The notes under the pieces were generated by a model. That model was given only the letters and a program-made list of their open reading frames with translations, searched no databases and had not been told where the DNA came from. Source: Deltaproteobacteria bacterium (GTDB lineage Bacteria; Desulfobacterota; Desulfobaccia; Desulfobaccales; 0-14-0-80-60-11). From it: a DNA stretch of 58,018 bases. The position numbers and the translations under genes were made by a program. The stretch lies in NCBI GenBank assembly GCA_016874975.1, contig VGSQ01000006.1, forward strand, positions 1 through 58,018, given 5' to 3'. Shown piece by piece: positions 50,050-58,018 of the stretch; the first letter of the stretch is position 1; the number at the start of each line of letters is the position of its first letter.

Positions 50050-50898
50050 TCAATAGCTCCGCATGGCCCGCAGGCGCGCAATACGCTCCTCAATGGGGGG
50101 ATGCGTGCTGAAAAGATTCATGAGACCGCCGCCGGTCAGGGGATTGACGATGAACATATGGGCCGTGGCCGGGCTGGCGTCCATGGGGACGGCCTGCACC
50201 CCGTAAGCCAATTTCTCCAGGGCCCGGGCCAGGGACTCGGGATTGTGGCTGAACCGCGCCCCGGCTTCGTCCGCCAGGTACTCCCGGGACCGGGAGATGG
50301 CCATCTGGATGAGCATGGCGCCGATGGGGGCGATGATGGCCATGACCAACGTGCCAAAGGTCCCCAGGCCCCCTTCCTCGTTGTCCCGACTCCCGCCGAA
50401 GATGGCGCCGATACGGGCAATGTCCGCCAGGATCATCACCGCCCCCGCCATGGTGGCGGCCACCGTCTGGATAAGGATGTCCCGGTTGCGGATGTGGCCG
50501 ATCTCATGGGCCAGCACCCCCCTGAGTTCGGTGGGGTTGAGCAGCCGCATGATGCCCTCGGTGACGGCCACCACTCCATGTTCCGGGTTCCTCCCGGTGG
50601 CGAAGGCGTTGGGGGTGTCGCCGGGGACAATGTACACCCGGGGCTTGGGGATGCCCGCCTCACGGGACAGCTCTTCCACCATGCGGTGCAACTCCGGCAT
50701 CTCGGCCGGATTCACTTCCTGGGCGCCGTACATTTTGAGGACAATCTTGTCGGCGAACCAGTAGCTGAAGAAGTTCATGGCCAGGGCGATGATAAAGGCG
50801 ATATACATCCCCGTGCGGCCGCCCAGCAACTTTCCCATAAACACCAGAAACACCGTCAGGCCGGCCAGCAACAACACAGTTTTTATGCGGTTATCCAT
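50050..50898 (-). CDS. htpX: HtpX membrane zinc protease
   Basis: 282 residues, normal for HtpX (M48). N-terminal membrane helices (about 6-24 and 30-48) precede the zinc motif [13 protein letters not shown] (about 132). The third-ligand Glu lies in [14 protein letters not shown] (about 210). [13 protein letters not shown] is also a family segment. HtpX degrades damaged inner-membrane proteins with FtsH. The ATG at 50898 has AGGAG at 7 nt. A TATAAT-containing promoter candidate lies about 225 nt upstream; no heat-shock promoter was recognised by eye. Confidence 0.96.
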   Translation of the reverse strand: MDNRIKTVLLLAGLTVFLVFMGKLLGGRTGMYIAFIIALAMNFFSYWFADKIVLKMYGAQEVNPAEMPELHRMVEELSREAGIPKPRVYIVPGDTPNAFATGRNPEHGVVAVTEGIMRLLNPTELRGVLAHEIGHIRNRDILIQTVAATMAGAVMILADIARIGAIFGGSRDNEEGGLGTFGTLVMAIIAPIGAMLIQMAISRSREYLADEAGARFSHNPESLARALEKLAYGVQAVPMDASPATAHMFIVNPLTGGGLMNLFSTHPPIEERIARLRAMRSY

Positions 50899-51243
50899 TT
50901 GTTTGCTCCTGATTGCTCGTGACTTTCCCGCCGGTGGCCCTGATGCCGCCGGCTATTGTTGCACATAAGTTCTGTTTGCCGCCCGGTCAAGAGGGGGAGG
51001 GCGGCGGCCATGCTTTTTCCCCCACCCAAGGGGGGCCGGTTGCAACGCCACAGGAAATCGTCATGTTCCACCCAAAGCTTAAACGGCGGGGTGCACCCGG
51101 CCAAGAACCTGCCGTTTATTGAATTATATCACACTTTACCGACCCATAAACATTTTCCGGCGGGAAACCGTCCCGGGGACATCCGCAGGAGGCAAGGCAA
51201 AGGTCCCGGCCCCCCGCCCCGGCAGCCTCTTCTCCGGAACCTG
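50899..51243. other. Non-coding gap of about 345 bases upstream of htpX
   Basis: No gene or repeat is recognised. It contains two possible minus-strand promoters. One is TTTATG-16 nt-TATAAT (51150-51145 and 51128-51123). The other is closer to htpX, with a good -35 (TTGACC) but a weak -10 (TTATGT), near 50985-50960. Neither is strong evidence alone. Confidence 0.35.
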
Positions 51244-52014
51244 TCAGGACAGCAATAAAAAAAACTCCTGGTTTCCCTTGGGTCCCTTAAGGGGCGACGG
51301 AAAAGCCTGGCTCACCCTGAATCCCAAAGCCCGAGCCGCCCCGGCCACCCTGGCCACCGCTTCCTGTTGCAGGGCGGCGTCCCGCACCACCCCCCCCTTT
51401 CCCACCTGCCCCTTTCCCACCTCGAACTGGGGTTTGACCAGGGCCAGGATGCGGCCGGCGGGACGGAGCAGCCCCTTGACCACAGGGAGCACCAGGGTGA
51501 GAGAAATGAAGGACAGGTCCAGGGTGGCCAGGTCGATGGGCTCGGGCAGGGCGTCGGGCGCCAGGGCCCGCAGGTTGGTGCGCTCCAGGACCGCCACCCT
51601 GGGGTCGTAGCGCACCTTGGGGTCGAGCTGCCCGAAGCCCACGTCCACGGCGTACACCCGGCGGGCGCCCCGAAGCAGCAGGCAGTGGGTGAAGCCGCCG
51701 GTGGAGGCCCCCGCGTCCAGAACCGCCAGGCCGGCGGGGTCCACCCGAAAATGGTCCAGGGCGGCGGCCAGCTTGTCGCCTCCCCGGCTTACGTAAGGGG
51801 AGGCAGGGGCCTTCAGGGACACCGGGGCTTCCCGGGAAATGAGCGCGCCGGCCTTGGTCACCGGCTCCCCCTCCACCAGCACCCGGCCGGCCAGGATGAG
51901 GCCCTGGGCCTGGGCCCGGCTGTCGGCCAGCCCCCGGGCCACCAGCAGGTGGTCCAGGCGGGTCCGCCCGCCCCCGGGGGTGGCGCCTGCCCCCTTGCCA
52001 GCCCTCCTGGCCAT
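51244..52014 (-). CDS. tlyA: TlyA family rRNA 2'-O-methyltransferase
   Basis: 256 residues. An S4 domain (RLDHLLVARGLADSRAQAQGLILAGRVLV) is joined to an FtsJ-like methyltransferase with YVSRGGDKLAAALDHF, the SAM motif LDAGASTGGFTHCLLLRGA and LVKPQFEVGKGQVGKGGVVRD. Such enzymes 2'-O-methylate cytidines in 16S/23S rRNA; family members are also labelled hemolysins, an old misnomer in most species. The ATG at 52014 has GGGAG about 4 nt upstream. Confidence 0.93.
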   Translation of the reverse strand: MARRAGKGAGATPGGGRTRLDHLLVARGLADSRAQAQGLILAGRVLVEGEPVTKAGALISREAPVSLKAPASPYVSRGGDKLAAALDHFRVDPAGLAVLDAGASTGGFTHCLLLRGARRVYAVDVGFGQLDPKVRYDPRVAVLERTNLRALAPDALPEPIDLATLDLSFISLTLVLPVVKGLLRPAGRILALVKPQFEVGKGQVGKGGVVRDAALQQEAVARVAGAARALGFRVSQAFPSPLKGPKGNQEFFLLLS

Positions 52015-52065
52015 GATGCTCCCAGCGTCAGTGCGTCTTTCCGGCGCCGGGCGGCGAGGCGCCCG

Positions 52066-53157
52066 TCAATCCCCGGACTGCCGGATCAGCTTACCGGTCT
52101 TGTCGATATAGCCCCAGCGGTCCTCATCCAGCTCCACCGCGGCCAGCCCGCCCCAGAAGGATACGGTGTCCCCCTCCACGGTCACCATGAAGCGGGGGGG
52201 GATGACCATGCGGCCGGTCTTATCGATGTACCCGTACTTCCCTTCCAGCTCCACCGCCGCCAGCCCCTCGGAGAAGGGGTGGGCCCGATAAAACTGCGCA
52301 GGAATGACCACTTTCCCCGTCTTGTCGATGTATCCCCACTGCTCCTCCAGGGCCACCGGGGCCAGACCCTCGGAGAAGGACAGCGCCTGGGTGAATTGCG
52401 CGGAGATCACCATTTTGCCGGAGCGGTCGATAAAACCGTATTTTTCCCCCACCTTGACCACCGCCAGCCCCTCGGCAAAAGGGAAACCATCGGCATAATC
52501 GGCCGGAATGACCATCTGGCCGGTGCGGTCCAGGTAGCCCACCCGCCGCTGCAGGCGCACCCGGGCCCGGCCCTCGGCAAAGCTGGGCGAGGCCGCGTCT
52601 TCAACCGTGACCTCATACCGGGCCGGGATGACCACTTTGCCGGATTTATTGATGAAACCGTACTTTCCCTGGATGAGCACCGCCGCCAGGCCCTCGGAGA
52701 AGTTCTCCACCGCTTCAAAACGGGGGCTGATGACCATGGCCCCGGTTTGGTCGATGAATCCCAGGCCCTTGCCCGGCACGGCCACCCCGGCCAGACCCTC
52801 GGCAAAATCATTGGTGGAGGTGAAGCTGAAAGGTATGACCACCTTGCCGGAGGGGTCGATGAACCCCCGTTTCAAATCCTTTTCCACCCAGGCCCGGCCT
52901 TCGGAGAATTCCCCGGCCGAATCGAACTCGGCCGGGATCACCACCTTGCCGGTGCGGTCCATGTAGCCCCATTTCCCTTGTTGCTGAATGGGGAAAAGCT
53001 GGCGCGCCTCCCGGGGGGAGCTCCAGGCAGGGGGTGCGGCTCCCAGCCACAGCGCCAGCCCCAGGCCGCAGAGCAGCAGACCAAGCCGGATCGCCTCCCA
53101 TCGGGCTCGCCGGCCTCTGTCGTCAGGCGAAACGCCGCCGTCCAATTTGCGCACCAT
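52066..53157 (-). CDS. Exported WG-repeat protein
   Basis: 363 residues. A signal/anchor (about 22-46) precedes nine WG-type repeats of about 35 residues. Each has a [W/Y/G]G[Y/F][I/M/L]D..G.[V/M]V[I/P] core (KWGYMDRTGKVVIP, KYGFINKSGKVVIP, QWGYIDKTGKVVIP and others). The last five copies are the most alike, suggesting recent duplication. WG repeats form an all-beta fold of unclear function. No clear ribosome site precedes the ATG at 53157. It is near tlyA on the same strand (51 nt). Confidence 0.88.
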   Translation of the reverse strand: MVRKLDGGVSPDDRGRRARWEAIRLGLLLCGLGLALWLGAAPPAWSSPREARQLFPIQQQGKWGYMDRTGKVVIPAEFDSAGEFSEGRAWVEKDLKRGFIDPSGKVVIPFSFTSTNDFAEGLAGVAVPGKGLGFIDQTGAMVISPRFEAVENFSEGLAAVLIQGKYGFINKSGKVVIPARYEVTVEDAASPSFAEGRARVRLQRRVGYLDRTGQMVIPADYADGFPFAEGLAVVKVGEKYGFIDRSGKMVISAQFTQALSFSEGLAPVALEEQWGYIDKTGKVVIPAQFYRAHPFSEGLAAVELEGKYGYIDKTGRMVIPPRFMVTVEGDTVSFWGGLAAVELDEDRWGYIDKTGKLIRQSGD

Positions 53158-53345
53158 TCACCCTGGCTATTGACACCTGGAGATTTTGCCGGGTTCGTCA
53201 ACTTGCGGGCCAGCCGACGCCTTCAACCGGGGTCCTCCTGCGGCGGGACGGGAAAATCGGCTTCCCCCTGGACCGCGGTCTTGCAGCCGGAGACACGCCC
53301 TGGGGGGCGACGGCGGTCCATGTGCATGTCCCGCAGCCGAAACCC

Positions 53346-53555
53346 CATTGGCGCTAACTTAAGAAAAAACCAGTTTACATCATAACATGCCGATTTTACT
53401 TAAAATCCCCCTAAATCCCCCTTTTCCAAAGGGGGACTTCGGGTCACCGACTGCTCATTCCCCCCTTTGGCAAAGGGGGGTAAGGGGGGATTTATCTTGA
53501 CTGTTCAACAGGTTACCCTTGGCATACCCACTGCTTGCTTAAGTTAGCGCCAATG
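53346..53555. mobile_element. Complete 210-bp MITE-like element with target duplication
   Basis: The ends are perfect 18-bp inverted repeats (CATTGGCGCTAACTTAAG at 53346-53363 and its complement at 53538-53555). The flanks carry a direct repeat AGCCGAAACCC(C) at 53335-53346 and 53556-53567, read as an 11-12 bp target duplication. The interior has no gene, only C/G-rich tracts that can pair. The element lies between the WG-repeat gene and dxs, 26 nt from the dxs stop. The copy at the left window edge shares its last 123 bases. No matching transposase is in the window. Confidence 0.85.
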
Positions 53556-53580
53556 AGCCGAAACCCCCGCCCTGACGCGG

Positions 53581-55533
53581 CTATTTGAAAGTTCCCCAGA
53601 CCACTTTCTTGTGTTGGGCCGGCTGTTCCAGAAGTTCCAGGGAGACCTTGAGGATGCCCGGAGCATCCAGGCCGTACTTCTGCCGGAGAATCTCCTGGGA
53701 GCCGTGTTCCATGAAGCTGTCGGGCGCCGCCAGGCGGCGGACCGGGATGCCCGACAAGCCGCGGTCGGCCATGAGTTCCAGAACGGCGCTGCCGAAGCCC
53801 CCCATGGCCACGTTTTCCTCCACGGTGAGGAGACGTCCGCAGCGGGCCGCCCAGGTGAGGATGAGGCTTTCATCCAGGGGCTTGACGAAGCGGGCGTTCA
53901 CCACCGCCACCCGGTGGCCCCCCTTCTCCAACTCGGCAGCCGCCTCCAGGGAGAAATGGACCGAGGCCCCCAAGGCCACGATGAGTAGGTCGTCACCCTC
54001 CCGGAGCAGTTCCCCCTGGCCCACGGGAATTTTTTGGAGCGTGGGGGCCAGCGGCACCCCCACCCCCCGGCCCCGGGGATAGCGCAAGGCGATGGGCCCG
54101 GGGTGTTCCACCGCGGTGTAGAGCATGTGGCGCAGTTCGTCTTCATCTTTGGGGGCCACAAGCACCAGGTTGGGCAGGTGGCGCAGATACGACAAGTCAA
54201 AGAGCCCCTGGTGGGTCTCCCCGTCTTCGCCGACGACGCCCCCCCGGTCCATGGCGAACACCACCGGCAGATTCTGGAGACAGACGTCATGCAGCACCTG
54301 GTCATAGGCCCGCTGCAGAAAAGTGGAATAGACCGCCACCACGGGCCGCAAACCCTCCACCGCCAGGCCGCCGGCGAAGGTGACGGCGTGCTGCTCGCAG
54401 ATGCCCACGTCGAAGAAGCGATCCTTGAACTGGGTGCGGAAGTCCACCAGGCCGGTGCCGTCGGGCATGGCCGCCGTGATGGCCACGATTTTCCGGTTGT
54501 TATGGGCCAGGCGCACCAGGGTGTCCCCGAACACTTCCGTATAAGTGGCCACCTGGCCCACGCTTTTTTTGGGCTCCCCCGTGTCGGGGTCGAACTTGCC
54601 CAATCCGTGAAAGCCGGTGGGGTCGGTCTCGGCGGGCAGATACCCCTTCCCCTTGGTGGTGAGCACGTGCACCAGGATGGGGCCGTCCAGGTTCTTGACG
54701 TTGTTGAAGGTCTCGATGAGATGGTCCAGGCGGTGGCCTTTCACCGGTCCCAGATAATTGAATTTTAAAGCCTCAAAGAGCATGCCCGGCGTAAAAAAGG
54801 CCTTCAGGGTTTCCTCACTCTTTTTGGCCCAGGCCAACAGTTCGTCGCCGATCCCCGGCAGGGAGCCCAGCAGGTATTCCACCTGTTTCTTGAGGAAGAC
54901 CATGGTGCGGCCGGTGAGCTTGCGGCTGAAAAAGGAGGATAAGGCCCCCACGTTGGGGGCGATGGACATGCCGTTGTCGTTGAGGACCACGATCAAATCT
55001 TTGTGCAGGTCCCCGGCGTTGTTGAGCCCCTCGAAGGCCAGCCCGGCGGTGAGAGCCCCGTCGCCGATGACCGCGATGACCCGGCCTTTCTCCCGCTTGA
55101 TGCAGCGGGCGCTGGCGATGCCCAGGGCGGCCGACACCGAGGTGGAGCTGTGTCCGGTGTCAAAAGCGTCATAGGGGCTTTCGCAGCGCTTGGGAAAGCC
55201 GCTGATGCCGCCGTACTGACGCAGCGTGTGGAAGCGCTCCCGCCGCCCGGTGAGCAGCTTGTGGGCGTAAGCCTGATGGCCCACGTCCCAGACGATCTTG
55301 TCCCGGGGGGTGTCAAAGACATAGTGGAGGGCGATGGTGAGTTCCACCACCCCCAGGCTGGGGGCCAGGTGCCCGCCGGTGCGGGATACGGTGCCGATGA
55401 TCAGCTCCCGGAGCTCCTGGGCCACGTGGGGCAGAAGCTCTTGTTTCAATTTCTTAAGATCCGCAGGGCTGCTGATGGCGTCCAACAGGCGGCGCCGTTC
55501 CAACTCCGGTCGGGTAATGAGTCGATCTTCCAT
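53581..55533 (-). CDS. dxs: 1-deoxy-D-xylulose-5-phosphate synthase
   Basis: 650 residues, normal for Dxs. It condenses pyruvate and glyceraldehyde-3-phosphate (TPP-dependent), the first MEP-pathway step. The TPP motif [18 protein letters not shown] (about 160-178), SHS-like [12 protein letters not shown] (about 120) and the C-terminal [17 protein letters not shown] are intact. The ATG at 55533 has GAGGA at 7 nt and follows ispA by 14 nt. It is the last gene of the xseA-xseB-ispA-dxs run. Confidence 0.97.
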   Translation of the reverse strand: MEDRLITRPELERRRLLDAISSPADLKKLKQELLPHVAQELRELIIGTVSRTGGHLAPSLGVVELTIALHYVFDTPRDKIVWDVGHQAYAHKLLTGRRERFHTLRQYGGISGFPKRCESPYDAFDTGHSSTSVSAALGIASARCIKREKGRVIAVIGDGALTAGLAFEGLNNAGDLHKDLIVVLNDNGMSIAPNVGALSSFFSRKLTGRTMVFLKKQVEYLLGSLPGIGDELLAWAKKSEETLKAFFTPGMLFEALKFNYLGPVKGHRLDHLIETFNNVKNLDGPILVHVLTTKGKGYLPAETDPTGFHGLGKFDPDTGEPKKSVGQVATYTEVFGDTLVRLAHNNRKIVAITAAMPDGTGLVDFRTQFKDRFFDVGICEQHAVTFAGGLAVEGLRPVVAVYSTFLQRAYDQVLHDVCLQNLPVVFAMDRGGVVGEDGETHQGLFDLSYLRHLPNLVLVAPKDEDELRHMLYTAVEHPGPIALRYPRGRGVGVPLAPTLQKIPVGQGELLREGDDLLIVALGASVHFSLEAAAELEKGGHRVAVVNARFVKPLDESLILTWAARCGRLLTVEENVAMGGFGSAVLELMADRGLSGIPVRRLAAPDSFMEHGSQEILRQKYGLDAPGILKVSLELLEQPAQHKKVVWGTFK

Positions 55534-55547
55534 AGCGTTGTCCTCGT

Positions 55548-56450
55548 CTAACTCCGGCGCACCAAAAGATAGCGGGCGATCTCCCGGAGAGGCTGGGCCT
55601 GGTCACCGAATCCCTCCAGTTCCTCAACGGCCTCTTCCACCAGGCGTCGGGCCCACTGTCGGGCCTGTTCCGGGCCCAGAATGGCCGGATAAGTGGCTTT
55701 CTGGCGGCGGGCGTCCATTCCCGGCTCCTTGCCCATGTCGGACGCCTGCCCCTCCACGTCCAAAAGATCGTCGGTGATCTGAAAGGCCAGACCGAATTTC
55801 TCTCCGAAACCGGTGAGATGGGCCACATCCACCCGGCTGCCCCCGCCCACCAGGGCCCCGGCGCGCAGGGACACGGTGAGCAGCGCCCCGGTTTTAAGCC
55901 GGTGGATGGTCTCCAGCTCTTTGAGGGTGATTTTTCTCCCTTCGGCCTGGAGGTCCAGCATCTGCCCGCCCACCATGCCCTGGTAGCCCGCGGCCGCGCC
56001 CACCAGTTCGATAATTTCCAAAAGCACCGCTTCCCGGTCCTGAAAATGAGAGGCCAGCGCCCCCAGGAGACGGAAGGCCTCGGTGAGCAGGCCGTCCCCC
56101 GCCAGGATGGCGGTGGCTTCGTCATACTGCTTGTGGCAGGTGGGCCGCCCCCGGCGCAGGTCGTCGTCGTCCATGGCCGGCAGGTCGTCGTGGATCAGGG
56201 AATAGGTGTGGATCATCTCCAGGGCGCAGGCCACCGGCAGGGCCTCCTGCGGGTTGCCCTCCACCGCCTCGGCCGCCGCCAGACACAGAATGGGCCGGAG
56301 ACGTTTCCCCCCCGCCATCAGGCTGTAATGCATGGCCTCCACCACCCGGAAGGCCGGCCCCCGCACCCGGGGAAGATAGGCCTCCAGGGCCCGGTTCACC
56401 AAAGCCCGCCGCTCCTCCAGGTAGGCTTTAAGATCCACCTTCCGCCTCAT
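55548..56450 (-). CDS. ispA: Polyprenyl (farnesyl/geranylgeranyl) diphosphate synthase
   Basis: About 300 residues. The first aspartate-rich motif is in [22 protein letters not shown] and the second in [19 protein letters not shown] near residue 48 binds IPP. It makes the C15/C20 allylic diphosphates used for undecaprenyl and quinone tails; chain length cannot be fixed by eye. The ATG at 56450 has its GAGG too close. A GTG at 56438 with GAGG 6 nt upstream may be the true start. It overlaps xseB by 11-23 nt. Confidence 0.92.
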   Translation of the reverse strand: MRRKVDLKAYLEERRALVNRALEAYLPRVRGPAFRVVEAMHYSLMAGGKRLRPILCLAAAEAVEGNPQEALPVACALEMIHTYSLIHDDLPAMDDDDLRRGRPTCHKQYDEATAILAGDGLLTEAFRLLGALASHFQDREAVLLEIIELVGAAAGYQGMVGGQMLDLQAEGRKITLKELETIHRLKTGALLTVSLRAGALVGGGSRVDVAHLTGFGEKFGLAFQITDDLLDVEGQASDMGKEPGMDARRQKATYPAILGPEQARQWARRLVEEAVEELEGFGDQAQPLREIARYLLVRRS

Positions 56451-56733
56451 CCTCGGGGAAGGGCCGGGTGACGAAACGACCCGCCTCATCCTTGAGCAGG
56501 AGTTCCACCCGACGCTCCACCCGGTCCAACTGATCGTGGCAGTGCTTCACCAGGCGCACGCCCTCTTCGAAGGCCCGCACCGACTCCTCCAGACTGAGGC
56601 CGCCGTGCTCCAGGTTTTCCAGCACTTCCTCCAGACGGGTGAGGGCCTGCTCAAAACTTTCGCCCTCCGCCTCCGGCGCCGCGGGGGCGGCCTTCGATGG
56701 CGTTCCCCGGGTTTTCCTCTCTTTTTCCGCCAT
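56428..56733 (-). CDS. xseB: Exodeoxyribonuclease VII small subunit
   Basis: 101 residues. The XseB core (ESFEQALTRLEEVLENLEHGGLSLEESVRAFEEGVRLVKHC) is about residues 25-65, after an Ala/Lys/Pro-rich N-terminus. It binds XseA; together they cut single-stranded DNA from both ends. The start at 56733 (MAEKERK) is chosen; an earlier in-frame ATG lies in the AT-rich leader. It overlaps ispA and lies about 180 nt after xseA. Confidence 0.93.
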   Translation of the reverse strand: MAEKERKTRGTPSKAAPAAPEAEGESFEQALTRLEEVLENLEHGGLSLEESVRAFEEGVRLVKHCHDQLDRVERRVELLLKDEAGRFVTRPFPEDEAEGGS

Positions 56734-56915
56734 ACCTGTCCCCCCGAGACCGGAGATGCCGGTCCACTGCACGCCAGGCAGGCCCTGCAGGCGCTCCTCT
56801 GGGCCTCTTATCGACACATCCTGTAAAAAAATTCTTAATAAATTAAGAGTTCTTATATAATTCTCCGGCCGCTACGCCGAAGTTTCGCCAGATTTTTTTC
56901 TATCCTTAGGTCAGC

Positions 56916-58018
56916 TCACCTCTCCGTCGTCTCCAACACCCGGCAGTCCAGCCGTCCTCGGGCCAGCCGCACCCGCACCTGGTCCCCGGGTGAAACCTGC
57001 GCCGATGTCCGAATCACCCGCTCCTCCGGCAGAGTGAGGGCTATCGAATAGCCCCGGGCCAGGATGGCGGCAGGGTCCAGTTTCTCCAGATGGCTCCGAT
57101 ACATTTCCAGGTGTCGGCGCAGGTCTCCCGCCTGCCGTTGCCAGGCCCTGAAGAGCCGCGGCGCTGCCGCCGCCAGGCGTTGCCGGGCCGGATACAGGGA
57201 ACGCCGGGGACTCAGGAGCATGAGCCGCGAGGACGCCAGCCGCAGGTCTTGCCGGCTTCCCTCCACCAGACGTCTCAAGCGCCTTCCCAGAGTCTCGGCC
57301 CGGTCGTCGAGGCGCAGACGCAGGTCCCCCAGCCGTCGCCGCACATCCGGCAGACGCCGCCGCATCTGCTCCAAATGACGGCGTTCCGCTGCCAGGTGCC
57401 GCCGCCAATGGCGATACAGGGATCCTCCCAGCCGTTCCAGCCTCCCCGCCAGCTCGCCCCGGTCAGGAACCACCAGGGCCACGGCGGCGCTGGGGGTGGG
57501 AGCCCGCACGTCCGCCACAAAATCCGCGATGGTGAAGTCCACTTCGTGACCCACCGCGGACACCACCGGGATCGCCGAGCGGGCGATGGCCCGGGCCACC
57601 GTCTCTTCATTGAAGGGCCACAGTTCCTCCAGGGAACCGCCGCCCCGAGCCAGAACGATCACCTCAACTCCGGGATGGCGTTGCAACTCGTCCAAAGCCT
57701 GGGCGATTTCCCCCGCCGCCTCCGCTCCCTGGACCTTGACCGGATAGATTACCACCTCCAGGTTGGCGAATCTCTTCTTGAGGAGGCGGAGAAAATCCCA
57801 CACCACCGCGCCGGTGGGGGAAGTCACCAGGGCCAGACGGCGAGGCAGGAACGGCAGAGGCTTCTTGCGGGAGGCGTCAAAGAGCCCTTCGGTCTGGAGC
57901 TGGACCTTCAGGGCCTCAAAGGCCTGGGCCAATGCCCCCAAACCCAGGGGTTCCAGGTAGTCCACGATGAGCTGGTAGTCGCCCCGGGACTCGTACACGG
58001 TAATGCGGCCCCGGCACA
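56916..58018 (-). CDS. xseA: Exodeoxyribonuclease VII large subunit, partial (N-terminus outside window)
   Basis: About 367 C-terminal residues are present; the frame is open to the right edge and the OB-fold start is missing. Visible are VYESRGDYQLIVDYLEPLG, LALVTSPTGAVVWDFLRLLKKRF, VIVLARGGGSLEELWPFNEE and VSAVGHEVDFTIADFVADVRAPTPSAAV (catalytic core), then a long coiled coil (about 195-330). XseA is the nuclease subunit of ExoVII. The 180-nt gap before xseB is AT-rich, with TATAAG-like sequence and a weak AT stem-T-run (about 56826-56848). It may hold a promoter or a terminator; neither is convincing. Confidence 0.95.
   Translation of the reverse strand, partial: CRGRITVYESRGDYQLIVDYLEPLGLGALAQAFEALKVQLQTEGLFDASRKKPLPFLPRRLALVTSPTGAVVWDFLRLLKKRFANLEVVIYPVKVQGAEAAGEIAQALDELQRHPGVEVIVLARGGGSLEELWPFNEETVARAIARSAIPVVSAVGHEVDFTIADFVADVRAPTPSAAVALVVPDRGELAGRLERLGGSLYRHWRRHLAAERRHLEQMRRRLPDVRRRLGDLRLRLDDRAETLGRRLRRLVEGSRQDLRLASSRLMLLSPRRSLYPARQRLAAAAPRLFRAWQRQAGDLRRHLEMYRSHLEKLDPAAILARGYSIALTLPEERVIRTSAQVSPGDQVRVRLARGRLDCRVLETTER

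Noticed and set aside
51367-53385. 672-codon plus-strand frame
   Set aside because: Antisense shadow of tlyA and of the WG-repeat gene; its apparent repeats simply mirror the WG repeats.

Overview
The window is high-GC DNA from a Gram-negative bacterium. I infer an anaerobe of the Desulfobacterota (former Deltaproteobacteria). The signs are a predicted selenoprotein plus FdhD (formate dehydrogenase maturation), PxxKW and C_GCAxxG-type cysteine-rich proteins, a LutB/LutC-like iron-sulfur protein, the MEP isoprenoid pathway, Tol-Pal/PpiD envelope genes and lipid A L-Ara4N genes. Genus cannot be fixed from the sequence alone.

Layout. 1-2 kb: end of a MITE-like repeat, a macro-domain gene and a thioredoxin-fold/TPR gene whose reading frame crosses a UGA in a U-x-x-C motif, followed by a bSECIS-like hairpin. 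2-9.5 kb (+): envelope and redox operon (cpoB-like, ppiD-like, membrane protein, lutBC-like, methyltransferase, M24 peptidase). 9.8-13.5 kb (+): tatC and plsB-like. 13.6-17 kb: pcm, a small Cys-rich protein, HD hydrolase and ddl. 17.3-22.9 kb (-): arnC, split arnA (two genes), arnD, then ispD and ispF. 23.2-26.3 kb (-): nif3-like, zinc-ribbon protein, RNase HI, RNase P RNA and a CAU tRNA. 26.5-34.9 kb (-): macromolecular synthesis operon rpsU-yqeY-mutS2-[1.7 kb mobile island]-dnaG-rpoD. 35-44 kb (-): mostly single or paired genes (Nudix, M50 protease, rluB, trpS, C_GCAxxG protein, split kinase pair, stand-alone LigD phosphoesterase). 44-50.9 kb: PxxKW, aspartate-type aminotransferase, nadK, fdhD, Tim44-like, TPR, htpX. 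51-58 kb (-): tlyA, WG-repeat protein, a complete MITE, then xseA-xseB-ispA-dxs.

Genes working together. ispD, ispF, dxs and ispA belong to isoprenoid/undecaprenyl supply, and the Arn enzymes build L-Ara4N on undecaprenyl phosphate. rpsU, dnaG, rpoD and the CAU tRNA couple translation, replication and transcription initiation. FdhD and the predicted selenoprotein both point to a selenium/molybdenum (or tungsten) redox metabolism.

The most unusual content is repeat-driven. An IS200-like REP-associated tyrosine transposase (RAYT) sits in a REP-bounded, AT-rich island inside the macromolecular synthesis operon. It is flanked by a small CxxC-protein gene and a broken paralogue of it. Two hairpin repeat families are scattered through the window: a GTAG-plus-hairpin REP and a GTTCCCAAGC double hairpin. 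In two genes (ispF, fdhD) the stop codon TAG is the TAG of a REP GTAG. A 210-bp MITE with 18-bp perfect inverted ends and an 11-12 bp target duplication is also present, and a second copy is cut by the left edge.
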